A stretch of DNA of 15,278 nt from JBPCRW01 sp050996405 (GCA_050996405.1 JBPCRW010000013.1:1-15278), one strand, 5' to 3'. Positions 1 to 7,760 are shown, counted from the stretch's first letter. Made by a program: numbers and translations. Notes: a model not told the origin generated them from the letters alone.

Positions 1-1239
1 ATTAAAAACGGCGTGATTGAAGACGATACCAGAATCAAAGGCGCGCTGCCGACGATTAAATACGCGATGGAACAAGGCGCGAAAGTTATTCTCGCGTCGC
101 ATCTCGGCAGACCTTTGAAAGACAAAAAAAAGGCGGAAGAAAAGGGAATGCCGTATGACGCGAAAAAATATTCGCTGAAGCCAGTCTATGAATATCTTCA
201 AAAAATACCCGAATTTCAAGACGTTTCGTCGCGCGGCGATGAACCCGTCGAAATGCCGAAAGACGGCGCGGCTTACGGTAAAGCGGAAGTCAAAAACGAC
301 AAAGTTTTTTTTGCGGCGGATTGCGTCGGCGTTGAAGTCAAACAAAAAGCCGACGCTTTGAAAGAAGGCGAAGTTTTACTGCTCGAAAACCTGCGCTTTC
401 ATGCCGGAGAAGAAAAAAACGACGACGAGTTTGCGAAACGGCTTGCCGAACTAGCCGATGTTTATGTTGACGATGCTTTCGGGGCGGCGCATCGGGCGCA
501 CGCTTCGACTGCTGGAATTACAAAATTTTTGCAGCCTGCGGTCGCCGGACTTTTAATGGAAAAGGAACTAAATTTTTTATCGAAAGCCTTAAATAATCCC
601 GAACGCCCGTTCGTTGCCATTCTTGGCGGCGCGAAGGTTTCCGATAAAATTCCGGTTATCGAATCTTTGATAAAGCGCAAAGTTGACAAACTTTTAATCG
701 GCGGCGCGATGGCTTATACGTTTTTTAAAGCGAACGGTTACACCGTCGGGAAATCTCTGGTCGAAGACGAAATGATGCCGAAGGCAAAAGAGATTGAGCA
801 GATGGCAAAGGATGCGGGCGTTGAATTGATTTTGCCGACAGACCATCAGGTTGTAGATTCTTACGACCCGCTTCATTCCCGCAAAACAATTCCGGTTGAT
901 TTTATGAATCAAGGCTTAGTCGGCTTGGACATTGGCGCGGAAACAACCGAAATTTTCAAAAAAGCGTTGGAAGGCGCGAAAACAATCGTCTGGAACGGAC
1001 CGATGGGAATGTTTGAAGAAAAACCGTTTGACGAAGGCACGATTGCCATCGCCCGCGCCGTTGCGGACGCGACCAAAAAAGGCGCGACTTCGATTGTCGG
1101 CGGCGGCGATTCGGTGTCGGCAATCAACGAAGCCGGACTCGCCGGTAAAATCTCGCATATTTCAACTGGCGGCGGCGCGACACTCGAATTTTTAGCAGGC
1201 GACGAACTGCCCGGCGTGGCGGCTTTGAACGACAAATAA
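1..1239 (+). CDS. pgk: Phosphoglycerate kinase, 5'-truncated by the window edge
   Basis: Glycolytic enzyme of the cytosol that transfers phosphate between 1,3-bisphosphoglycerate and ADP. The frame is open to base 1 and reads I-K-N-G-V-I-E-D-D-T-R-I, the usual region about 20 residues into the protein, so the GTG at 13 is an internal valine and not the start. Family motifs in order are ASHLGRP, LLLENLRFH, DAFGAAHRAHAS, the GGAKVSDK hinge region, NGPMGMFE and the C-terminal GGGDSVSA nucleotide-binding loop. All expected motifs are present, so the enzyme should be active. Between SLKPVYEYL and the conserved ADCVG motif it carries about 30 more residues than typical bacterial enzymes, so the full protein would be about 430 residues against the usual 390-400. 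The upstream neighbour is unknown; gap or tpi would be common partners. Identification is very secure. Confidence 0.97.
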   Translation: MKNGVIEDDTRIKGALPTIKYAMEQGAKVILASHLGRPLKDKKKAEEKGMPYDAKKYSLKPVYEYLQKIPEFQDVSSRGDEPVEMPKDGAAYGKAEVKNDKVFFAADCVGVEVKQKADALKEGEVLLLENLRFHAGEEKNDDEFAKRLAELADVYVDDAFGAAHRAHASTAGITKFLQPAVAGLLMEKELNFLSKALNNPERPFVAILGGAKVSDKIPVIESLIKRKVDKLLIGGAMAYTFFKANGYTVGKSLVEDEMMPKAKEIEQMAKDAGVELILPTDHQVVDSYDPLHSRKTIPVDFMNQGLVGLDIGAETTEIFKKALEGAKTIVWNGPMGMFEEKPFDEGTIAIARAVADATKKGATSIVGGGDSVSAINEAGLAGKISHISTGGGATLEFLAGDELPGVAALNDK

Positions 1240-1257
1240 TCCGAACTGCAAAAACAT

Positions 1258-1344
1258 AATTCAAGATGATTTGAGTTTCATTTTCAGACGACTAAATCTG
1301 ACGAATTTAGTTTTCCGAATCGGGAACTCAAATCATCTTGAATT
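1258..1344. repeat. Perfect 20-bp inverted repeat around a 47-nt loop with a nested hairpin
   Basis: The left arm is AATTCAAGATGATTTGAGTT (1258-1277) and the right arm at 1325-1344 is its exact reverse complement. Inside the loop a second inverted repeat pairs ACTAAAT (1291-1297) with ATTTAGT (1305-1311), and TTTT overlaps the end of that second arm. The structure begins 18 nt after the pgk stop, so the transcript would fold into a long, AT-rich nested stem. It could act as the pgk terminator or an mRNA-stabilising end, or it could be a small palindromic mobile or intergenic repeat. No target-site duplication is visible at its edges. Confidence 0.7.
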
Positions 1345-1384
1345 CGTCAAAATCTTTTACCAGTGTTCACCGCAGCTATGCTCG

Positions 1385-1399
1385 CATCTGCCGCAGATG
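1385..1399. repeat. Short palindrome with a single central base
   Basis: CATCTGC at 1385-1391 and GCAGATG at 1393-1399 are exact reverse complements around one base. This resembles a dimeric regulator's operator more than a foldable hairpin, since a one-base loop cannot form. No promoter can be tied to it, and a chance origin is possible. Confidence 0.3.
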
Positions 1400-1434
1400 T
1401 TATTTGCGGAAAGCCCGACAAAAAACGGACATTT

Positions 1435-1795
1435 TCAATTGAAAAATGACGGGATTATAAAAATCCGCATCGTGAATAAAATAACGACAATAATTATCGA
1501 GACGACAATGACGCGATTGATAAAAACACATTGATAATCTCGCAAAACGAATTTTTTCAGCCGTCTTGAAAATAGAAAGAGCCGGATGATTTGTTTGTCG
1601 AAAGCGGATGAAACTTTCCAAGTCCGGCTTTGAACGCGGATTTCGTGCGACTCGGCTCCCATTTTTTTTAGCCGTTTCGGGCGAAACCGGATTGCCAGCG
1701 GACGAAAAAACGGAAGAATCCGCGTCGTCTGGCGAAACGCGCCAGATTTGTTTTTGCTCAATCGTCAGTGTGATTTCGGTCTTTTTCGTTGACAT
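1435..1795 (-). pseudogene. Possible small membrane-protein gene interrupted by a frameshift at an A8 run
   Basis: On the minus strand, an ATG at 1795 begins MSTKKTEITLTIEQKQIWRV, whose codon use resembles real genes here. About 44 codons in, a run of eight A (plus-strand T8 at 1662-1669) is reached. Beyond it, the +1 frame looks more protein-like and ends at 1435 with a strongly hydrophobic stretch, RVIVVSIIIVVILF. With seven A residues instead of eight, the two frames would join into one protein of about 119 residues with a C-terminal membrane segment. The unshifted frame instead runs on to 1400. No Shine-Dalgarno sequence is evident before the start. Alternatives are chance open frames, an assembly error in the homopolymer, true decay, or slippage. 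I recognise no family. Confidence 0.3.
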
Positions 1796-1927
1796 CGACG
1801 GTTTTTAGCTTAAAATTCAAAACTAAGAATTCTTCTAAATTTGATGACGAACCGAATTATGAAACCGCCGCGCCGGAAAAGTGGTTAAGAATCAATTAAT
1901 TTTCGTTTAAATGATAAAATTTCCGCG

Positions 1928-3436
1928 ATGGACGACGAAAAAAATCTCATTTACGAGTTTGATTCCTACCGGCTTGACTCGGCGGAGAGGCGTTTGACGC
2001 GCGGCGGCGAAATAGTTCAATTGCCGCCGAAAGCCTTTGAAACGCTGCTCGTGTTAATCGAAAACAACGGGCATCTGGTCGAAAAAGAAGCGTTGATGAA
2101 TCGTGTCTGGGCTGATTCGTTTGTCGAAGAAGGCAATCTGAAACTCTGCGTTCACACTTTGCGGAAAATTCTGAAAGGCTCGAATTTCATCGAAACCATT
2201 CCGAAAAAAGGCTATCGTTTTAACGCGCCCGTCAGGTTAATCGAAAAGAAACCGAATGATTTTACGATTGAAAAACAGACGGTTTCTAAAATCACGATTG
2301 AAGCGGCGGAAAATGACGAGCCGGAAAAACTATTGGCAGCCGCGCCGAAATCTTTTGTTCATAATTCTCCAAAATCGAAAATTTATCTGGTCTCGTTTTT
2401 ACTTCTGGCTTTGGCTTTAGGCGCGGGGCTTGCCATCTTCCAATCGCAAAAAAAATCTTTCGGCGCGTTTCAAAACGATAGGCAAGGCGCGAACGAAGCG
2501 TTTGAAAAAGGCAATGAGTTTTTGCAAAAACGCGAAACGTGCAAAGACATTCCGTATTTCCGCGAAGCGGCTGACAGGGATAAAACTTTCGCCCGCGCTT
2601 ATACAAATCTCGCGGCGGCGTTGGCGATGTGCGGCGATAAAAAAACCGAAGCCGAAGACGCGATTGCCCATTCGCTCGCGCTCGACCCGAATTCGGCGGA
2701 AGCAAACGCGACCGACGGTTTTATAAAAATGTTTCGCCATTGGGATTGGGACGGCGCGGAAACCGCCTTAAGACGCGCCGCCGCGCTCGACCCGAATTCG
2801 GTCAAGGCGCATCATTGGCTCGCCGTCAATCTTTCGATTCGCGGACGATTCGGGGAAGCCGTCGCGGGCGAGATGAGACGCGCGATTGAAATCGAACCAA
2901 ACTCCGCGCCGCTGCACGCCGATTTGTGTCAGATTCTTTATCTAGAGCGAAATTACGGCGCAGCCATCGGCGAATGTCACAAGGCTTCGGAGATTGACCC
3001 GAATTTTATTCTTACGCCGCAATACCTGCACAATGTTTATCTCGTAACAGGCGACGAGAAATCGGCGATTGAACAGCAACTCAAATTTTTTACGCTTGCC
3101 GGGGCAACGCCCGAAGATGTCAAGAAAGCGGCGGAAACTTTCGAGCGCGAAGGCTTCAAAGGCTGGGCGCGGAAAAGTCTCGAAGACAATCGCGCGCGTT
3201 TTAATCCGAATCAAGTAAAGGGCGAAGACCGCCTTGAGTTCAGCAATTTATCGCTGGATTATTACGTGACGCTCAACGATAAGGACAACGCTTTGTTTTG
3301 TCTGGAAAATCTAGTGAATTGCCAAGACTGCGTGCGCTCGTTCTGGCTGCCGTATGTCGCCGTTGACCCGCGTTACAATTTCCTGCGCGACGACGCGCGT
3401 TTTCAAGCGATTTTACGAAAAATGAATTTGGAATAA
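1928..3436 (+). CDS. CadC-like membrane-anchored winged-helix regulator with TPR domain
   Basis: Probable one-component transcription regulator. Residues 8-105 form an OmpR/PhoB-type winged-helix DNA-binding domain: it opens YEFDSYRLDSAERRL, contains LPPKAFETLLVLIENNGHLVEKE, and ends with the wing motif IETIPKKGYRF. A variable linker of about 45 residues leads to a single membrane helix at 152-171. The outer part, roughly 186-360, carries TPR-like repeats with recurring ALDPNS and EIEPNS ends. The C-terminus (DPRYNFLRDDARFQAILRKM) is typical of acidobacterial proteins of this architecture. The DNA-binding end would face the cytoplasm and the TPR part the periplasm, where it may bind protein or peptide partners. 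No histidine kinase or receiver domain is present. The gene stands alone, convergent with the S9 peptidase 40 bp downstream. The start is chosen because the winged-helix domain begins at once; no ribosome binding site is visible. Targets are unknown. Confidence 0.88.
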   Translation: MDDEKNLIYEFDSYRLDSAERRLTRGGEIVQLPPKAFETLLVLIENNGHLVEKEALMNRVWADSFVEEGNLKLCVHTLRKILKGSNFIETIPKKGYRFNAPVRLIEKKPNDFTIEKQTVSKITIEAAENDEPEKLLAAAPKSFVHNSPKSKIYLVSFLLLALALGAGLAIFQSQKKSFGAFQNDRQGANEAFEKGNEFLQKRETCKDIPYFREAADRDKTFARAYTNLAAALAMCGDKKTEAEDAIAHSLALDPNSAEANATDGFIKMFRHWDWDGAETALRRAAALDPNSVKAHHWLAVNLSIRGRFGEAVAGEMRRAIEIEPNSAPLHADLCQILYLERNYGAAIGECHKASEIDPNFILTPQYLHNVYLVTGDEKSAIEQQLKFFTLAGATPEDVKKAAETFEREGFKGWARKSLEDNRARFNPNQVKGEDRLEFSNLSLDYYVTLNDKDNALFCLENLVNCQDCVRSFWLPYVAVDPRYNFLRDDARFQAILRKMNLE

Positions 3437-3444
3437 ACCTTTAC

Positions 3445-3460
3445 CGGCGGTTTCACGCCG
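3445..3460. terminator. Weak GC hairpin between convergent genes
   Basis: CGGCG at 3445-3449 pairs with CGCCG at 3456-3460 around a six-base loop, lying between the convergent regulator and S9 peptidase genes. There is no T-run after it on either strand, so termination is only suggested by its position. Confidence 0.25.
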
Positions 3461-3476
3461 CGTCCAATTAGCCCCG

Positions 3477-5513
3477 TTAAGGATTCAAATGTTTGCCGAA
3501 CCAATCTAAAACTTGTCCATACCAGAACACGGAATCCTGCGGTTTTAAAATCCAATGTCCTTCGTCTGGAAAAATAATTAGTTTTGACTCAACGCCGCGA
3601 CGCTGCAAAGCCGTAAAGAGTTCCAGACTTTGATTGACGGGAACGCGATAATCGATTTCGCCCTGCGTGACGAGCATCGGCGTATTGAAATTTTTGACGA
3701 AATTGCTCGGCGACCAGCGCGCATACATCTGCGGATTTTCCCAAGGCATTCCGTTAAATTCGTGATTGACAAACCACAATTCTTCGGTCGTGCCAGCCAT
3801 ACTTTCGAGATTATAAACTCCGGCGTGCGAGTGCAGAACTTTGAAATGAAAACGCGGGTCGGCGTTGTGACCTTGAATCCAGTCAATCATATAACCGCCG
3901 TAACTTGCGCCCGACGCGCCAATTCTGCTGCGGTCAATGTAGGAATTTTTCTGCAAAACCGAAGCCACGCCGTTCATAATATCCGTGAAAGGCTTGCCGC
4001 CCCAATCGCCGGAAATATCGTTGACGAATTTTTGCCCGTAGCCGGTCGAGCCGCGCGGGTTCGGCATAAAGACGACGTATCCTTCGCCCGCGAAAATTTG
4101 CGGATTCCAGCGAAAACTCCAATTATCATTTGTCGCGCCCTGCGGTCCGCCGTGAATCAAAACAAACAGCGGATATTTTTTATTCGGGTCAAAGTTTCGC
4201 GGCTTTAACAGAAAGCCATGAACTTCCGCGCCGAGCGCGCCCGTCCATTTGATATTGTCGGGTTTTTGAAAATTCATCACCGCGTTGGCGTTTGATAAAT
4301 TGACGGTCGAGCCGGAAGCGACGGACGCGCGAAAAACTTCGCTCGGCGCGTTCATCGAATTGGAAAGAAAGACGAGATTATTTCCGTCCGCCGAGACGTT
4401 TAAGTTTGAATTAAATCCGGTCGCCACGACGGGTTTAACAAAAGTTGCGATTCGCAGGCGGAAATCCGGTTCGACCGGAACGCTGTAAATCGGCTCAAGC
4501 CCGTTGACGTTCGACGTGAAATAAATCGTCTTGTTGTCGCGCGAAATGACAAATTCCGAAACTTGATTATCGAAGCCGCGCGTCAGTTCAACGCTTTGTC
4601 CGGTTTGACGGTCGTAACGCATAATACGCCAGCGGTCTGACTCAAAACCTTCGGTCATCTGCGAGCGATAAATGATATATTTTCCGTCCGAAGTGTAAGC
4701 GGGTGAAACGTCGTAGCCTTTATTTGTAACGGTAATATCTTTTGCCGCGCCGCCATTTATCGGAACGATGAAAATATCGCTGTTGGTCGAAATCGCTTCG
4801 ACTTTATCGGGGTTTCGCAAATATGCAAGCTCTTTTGAATCGGGCGAAAAAGCGAAATCGACATTGCTCGAAGCGGCATACGGCGGAGAATCGAAATCGC
4901 CAATTGTCATATCGCGCGCTGCCGCGCCGCCATCGCTCGAAACTACAAAAACATGCGTGCGTTTCACGTTGCGCCATTCCGTCCAGTGACGATACAAAAG
5001 ACGGTCAATGACTTTCGCTTTAACCTTTGAGTTTTCGGCTTCTTCGTCTCTTTTTTGATTGCAGACATCATTCGCACAGTCTGGATAAACGTCGGAAACG
5101 AAGGCAATCCATTTGCCGTCGGGCGACCAGACGGGATTTGCCGCGTCCGTCGAAATGCGCGTGATTTGTTTTCTATCGCCGCCGTCGGCGTTCATCGTCC
5201 AGATTTGCCCGCCGGTTGCGAAAGCGATTTTTTTGCCGTCGGGCGACCAGCGCGGGCTGGAATTCGATTTATCGCCTCTGGTGACTTGTCGAATTTCGCC
5301 GCCCGTGACGGGAATTTCGTAAATCTGCGTCAGAATTTTGTTCGCCGCCAAATCAACGTCGCCGATGGTGTAAAGAATTTGTTTCCCGCCAGGCGAAAGC
5401 TGCGGGTCGCCGACGCGCCGGATTTTCATCAAATCCTGCACTGTATATTGCTGGGCGTTCACGCTGAAAAAAGCGAAAAGCGCGAAAAGAAATAAGCAAA
5501 AAAGCCGTTTCAT
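3477..5513 (-). CDS. Secreted S9 family peptidase (prolyl oligopeptidase / acylaminoacyl-peptidase type)
   Basis: Serine peptidase expected to cleave short peptides or dipeptides outside the cytoplasm. Residues 1-20 form a signal peptide (MKRLFCLFLFALFAFFSVNA) with likely cleavage before QQ. Residues 30-410 form a TolB/WD40-like beta-propeller; repeated WSPDGK-type blades are obvious at 89-94 and 129-134, and the DNA coding for them repeats visibly. Residues 430-678 are the alpha/beta hydrolase domain, with HGGP at 454-457 for the oxyanion region. The likely triad is Ser537 in GASYGGYM, Asp621 in GEIDYRVP and His653 in DEGHWI. Two cysteines at 146 and 151 could form a disulfide, fitting export. 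The length of 678 fits dipeptidyl aminopeptidase/acylaminoacyl-peptidase relatives. The gene is monocistronic on the minus strand. Only a weak GGGAA precedes the ATG. Exact substrate preference cannot be read from sequence. Confidence 0.95.
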   Translation of the reverse strand: MKRLFCLFLFALFAFFSVNAQQYTVQDLMKIRRVGDPQLSPGGKQILYTIGDVDLAANKILTQIYEIPVTGGEIRQVTRGDKSNSSPRWSPDGKKIAFATGGQIWTMNADGGDRKQITRISTDAANPVWSPDGKWIAFVSDVYPDCANDVCNQKRDEEAENSKVKAKVIDRLLYRHWTEWRNVKRTHVFVVSSDGGAAARDMTIGDFDSPPYAASSNVDFAFSPDSKELAYLRNPDKVEAISTNSDIFIVPINGGAAKDITVTNKGYDVSPAYTSDGKYIIYRSQMTEGFESDRWRIMRYDRQTGQSVELTRGFDNQVSEFVISRDNKTIYFTSNVNGLEPIYSVPVEPDFRLRIATFVKPVVATGFNSNLNVSADGNNLVFLSNSMNAPSEVFRASVASGSTVNLSNANAVMNFQKPDNIKWTGALGAEVHGFLLKPRNFDPNKKYPLFVLIHGGPQGATNDNWSFRWNPQIFAGEGYVVFMPNPRGSTGYGQKFVNDISGDWGGKPFTDIMNGVASVLQKNSYIDRSRIGASGASYGGYMIDWIQGHNADPRFHFKVLHSHAGVYNLESMAGTTEELWFVNHEFNGMPWENPQMYARWSPSNFVKNFNTPMLVTQGEIDYRVPVNQSLELFTALQRRGVESKLIIFPDEGHWILKPQDSVFWYGQVLDWFGKHLNP

Positions 5514-5551
5514 AATTTTTCCCGAAAAGATTTTTGATAATTTAAAGCGAA

Positions 5552-5579
5552 ATTATTATTGCAGAAATTTGGAAAACAA
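5552..5579 (-). promoter_or_regulatory. Candidate sigma70-type promoter of the S9 peptidase gene
   Basis: Read on the minus strand, TTGTTT (5574-5579) and AATAAT (5552-5557) are separated by 16 nt, giving four and five matches to the -35 and -10 consensus. It sits about 40 nt upstream of the S9 start codon in the 126-bp divergent spacer. AT-rich DNA makes chance matches common. Confidence 0.35.
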
Positions 5580-5639
5580 AAAAGCGGTTTCGTGACGGCT
5601 GTTGCTTAGATTGTTGATAAATGTTAAATCTTAAATGAT

Positions 5640-5807
5640 ATGAACAAACCGCCGCCGTATTTTCCGCAGAGTCAACTGTCGCCGCCCGACCCGAACCGCT
5701 ACAAAAAATTTAAGCGCACTATCGCGCTGGTTATTATCGGTTTGATACTGATTTTAGCGGGCGCGGGAATCGGAATTTATTATCTGATAAAAATGGCTGC
5801 AAATTAA
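5640..5807 (+). CDS. Small single-pass membrane protein, 55 residues, proline-rich N-terminus
   Basis: This short frame starts with ATG at 5640 and ends with TAA at 5805-5807. The protein opens MNKPPPYFPQSQLSPPDPNR, has a basic stretch YKKFKR at 21-26, and then one hydrophobic helix at about 28-50 rich in I, L, G and A, ending KMAAN. The pattern of a proline-rich cytoplasmic tail, positive residues and a single membrane span is what a genuine small membrane protein shows. A strong terminator begins immediately after the stop codon, which supports expression. No clear Shine-Dalgarno sequence precedes the start. It is divergent from the S9 peptidase and convergent with the S41 protease. I recognise no family and assign no function. 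Confidence 0.7.
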   Translation: MNKPPPYFPQSQLSPPDPNRYKKFKRTIALVIIGLILILAGAGIGIYYLIKMAAN

Positions 5808-5836
5808 AAAGGGTAAGAAACAAATTCTTACCCTTT
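5808..5836. terminator. Strong bidirectional intrinsic terminator
   Basis: AAAGGGTAAGAA (5808-5819) pairs perfectly with TTCTTACCCTTT (5825-5836) around a five-base loop, a 12-bp stem. A-rich and T-rich sequence flank it. It lies between the convergent small membrane-protein gene and the S41 protease gene, so it can end transcripts from both sides. Confidence 0.85.
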
Positions 5837-5860
5837 CAGCATTTTCCGTTTAATCAAATA

Positions 5861-7603
5861 TCAGCGATTCATTTGCGAAAGCGATTTTTGGGTATAAACC
5901 TTCACGCTGTCTATCGCCAGTTGTTTGGCGCGCGGCAAATCCGAAATCGCTTTTTTTAGCTGCAAATCATTTTCTCTGAAAACTCCCAATGAAGGATCAA
6001 AAATCTGATTTGAAGTTTTTGTACCATAGGCGGCAGTTGTCAGTTCAAGACGAATATAGTGTTCAATAAAATCTTTTTCGCGGTCAATCAGCGCGGCGGG
6101 GATTTTATATTTTCCCATCGCGTAGGTTTTAAACGCTTGGAAAAGCGCGTCGGTCATCGGAAAATCCGTCGCCTTCAAATCGTAATCATACTGAATCGGA
6201 CGGTCAATTTTGTAGTTTTCAAAACCCGACACTTTGCCAAAAGCCAAATCGAGCGAGAAGGCGAATATCGGACCGAGCGCAAGTTTTTGCTGCTCAATAA
6301 ATCGTTGGTTTGAAATTTTTTCAGGTTGAATAAAATCATCCGGCGTAATTCCGCCGCCGCCATAGACGGGTCGTCCGGTATCGGTTTTGCTTTCCGCGCC
6401 CGTCGGCGCAACCGGCTTTGAATCGTCGGCTAAAGAGCCGCCGTGAGAGTAATAATTGTAAAAATCGCCGTTTGAATAATCGCGCTGAATCAGACGACCC
6501 GAAGGCGTTTGATATTTGGCAATCGTCAACAGCAGCATCGAGCCGTATTCAAGCGGCATCGGAAGCTGAACCAATCCTTTTCCAAAAGTCGTTTCGCCGA
6601 CAATCAAGGCGCGGTCGTGGTCTTGGAGCGCGCCCGCCAGAATTTCCGAAGCCGAAGCCGTGTTGCGATTAACTAACATGACAATCGGAGTTTGGTCTGG
6701 ATTTTTGTTTTGAGCGGCAAAGGGTTCGGTGACATTGTCCAAGCGTCCTTTCTGCGTAAAAATAATTTGCCCGTCGGACAGAAACGTGTTGGCAACCTGC
6801 AACGCCTGATTAACCAAACCGCCGCCGTTACCGCGCAAATCAAGCACGAGATTTTGCATTCCCTGCGCCTTCAAAGTCGTCAATGCCTGACGAAATTCGT
6901 TGTATGTCGTCTGCGTAAAATTTCCGGTCATCGCAATATAGCCGACACCGGGGCGAATCATATACGCTTCGGAAACGGACGGCTGCGGAACGGCATCGCG
7001 GACAATTTCAACCGTCTCATGTCTTCCGCCGTAATGCTCAACGGTAACTTTGGCGGTCGTGCCGCGCGGTCCGATGAGAAAGTTGCGAACATCCGCCGAA
7101 GATTTGCCGAGCATCGAAGTTCCGTTGACATCCAGAATTTTATCGCCGTAGCGAAGTCCGGCGCGATTGGCAGGCGCGCCTTCAAAAGTCGCGCGAATAT
7201 AAGTGGCAATCGGATTTCCGTCCGCGTCGAGCATACTGGCGATTGACGCGCCGATACCGAAATACTGCGAACTCTGCTCGGTGCGAAATTCTTCGGTTTC
7301 TTTCGCGTCGAAATAATTTGAATGCGGGTCGAGCGTGTGCAGCATCGAATCAATCGAAGATTTAAAAAGCTCGTTGTAATCGAGTTTTTTATCGCTGACG
7401 ACGTAATTATCCTGAATCACGGTTAGGGCTTCGGAAACGTCCTGCCCGATTTGTTCGCCCGTCACCGGACTGGAAGATTTGGCGGCAGATTCTGTTTTAC
7501 TGCCCGAAGCCTGTTTTGTCGCTATCTGGCTTTGCGGGAAAACCTGAACAACAAAAAGCGTTAATAAAAGAAGACCGGAAATAAAAGCGGCACGTTTTTG
7601 CAC
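5861..7603 (-). CDS. S41 family C-terminal processing peptidase (CtpA/Prc-like)
   Basis: Exported serine protease that clips the C-termini of envelope proteins. I start it at GTG 7603, giving 580 residues: GAGGAG lies nine bases upstream, and the protein then opens with a normal signal peptide (QKRAAFISGLLLLTLFVVQVFPQSQ). The longer open frame back to an ATG at 7726 would put 41 unlikely residues in front. A low-complexity linker at about 27-48 is followed by an N-terminal helical part with DPHSNYF, a PDZ domain at about 113-205 (FGIGASI, GLRYGDKILDVNG), and the S41 core with LDLRGNGGG. The catalytic Ser is Ser317 in NTASASEILAGAL and the general base is Lys342 in TFGKGLVQ; Asp328 matches the supporting aspartate of Prc. 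A C-terminal extension from about 430 to 580 is longer than in minimal CtpA. All key residues are present. The gene is monocistronic and divergent from the TonB-C gene. Confidence 0.95.
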   Translation of the reverse strand: MQKRAAFISGLLLLTLFVVQVFPQSQIATKQASGSKTESAAKSSSPVTGEQIGQDVSEALTVIQDNYVVSDKKLDYNELFKSSIDSMLHTLDPHSNYFDAKETEEFRTEQSSQYFGIGASIASMLDADGNPIATYIRATFEGAPANRAGLRYGDKILDVNGTSMLGKSSADVRNFLIGPRGTTAKVTVEHYGGRHETVEIVRDAVPQPSVSEAYMIRPGVGYIAMTGNFTQTTYNEFRQALTTLKAQGMQNLVLDLRGNGGGLVNQALQVANTFLSDGQIIFTQKGRLDNVTEPFAAQNKNPDQTPIVMLVNRNTASASEILAGALQDHDRALIVGETTFGKGLVQLPMPLEYGSMLLLTIAKYQTPSGRLIQRDYSNGDFYNYYSHGGSLADDSKPVAPTGAESKTDTGRPVYGGGGITPDDFIQPEKISNQRFIEQQKLALGPIFAFSLDLAFGKVSGFENYKIDRPIQYDYDLKATDFPMTDALFQAFKTYAMGKYKIPAALIDREKDFIEHYIRLELTTAAYGTKTSNQIFDPSLGVFRENDLQLKKAISDLPRAKQLAIDSVKVYTQKSLSQMNR

Positions 7604-7612
7604 TGGAAATTT

Positions 7613-7618
7613 CTCCTC
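7613..7618 (-). promoter_or_regulatory. Shine-Dalgarno sequence fixing the S41 protease start
   Basis: GAGGAG on the minus strand with nine bases to the GTG at 7603. It is one of the best ribosome binding sites in the window and decides the start in favour of GTG over the upstream ATG at 7726. Confidence 0.8.
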
Positions 7619-7760
7619 AATTACTGCTCTGGAATCGCTGAAAATTCCGAAAAAATGATAACATCCTTTTGTTGTAAAAGCGACGAAAAGAGTTGCATCG
7701 AGGATGCAGATTAAAGCAAAATTCAAAATGCCGAATAATTATTCCCTGATAATTAAAATT

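Larger units (their letters stand above)
1240..1927. other. Long intergenic region with no confidently identified gene
   Basis: This 688-base gap separates pgk from the winged-helix regulator. It holds the inverted-repeat element at 1258-1344, a short palindrome at 1385-1399 and a doubtful frameshifted minus-strand reading frame at 1435-1795, each listed separately. From 1796 to 1927 I see only an AT-rich leader for the regulator, with a GATAAA-like -10 candidate near 1913 but no convincing -35 box and no Shine-Dalgarno sequence before the ATG at 1928. Plus-strand open frames here show no family resemblance and look like chance. Confidence 0.6.

Noticed and set aside
13..15. GTG as the phosphoglycerate kinase start
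   Set aside because: The preceding four codons read I-K-N-G and belong to the conserved N-terminal region, so the gene continues off the left edge.
1608..1808. 66-residue plus-strand open frame in the long gap
   Set aside because: It has no ribosome binding site and no family resemblance, and the opposite strand looks more coding-like.
2679..2801. Direct DNA repeat (GCGCTCGACCCGAATTCGG, two copies)
   Set aside because: Both encode ALDPNS at the ends of TPR units in the regulator.
3630..4208. 192-residue plus-strand open frame
   Set aside because: It lies wholly antisense to the S9 peptidase catalytic domain, which has clear motifs, and its translation shows no family features.
5112..5249. 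Direct DNA repeat (TTTGCCGTCGGGCGACCAG at 5112 and 5231)
   Set aside because: Both copies encode the WSPDGK blades of the S9 propeller, so the repetition follows from protein structure.
6692..7246. 184-residue plus-strand open frame
   Set aside because: It is antisense to the PDZ and core region of the S41 protease; the length comes from the base composition of the real gene.
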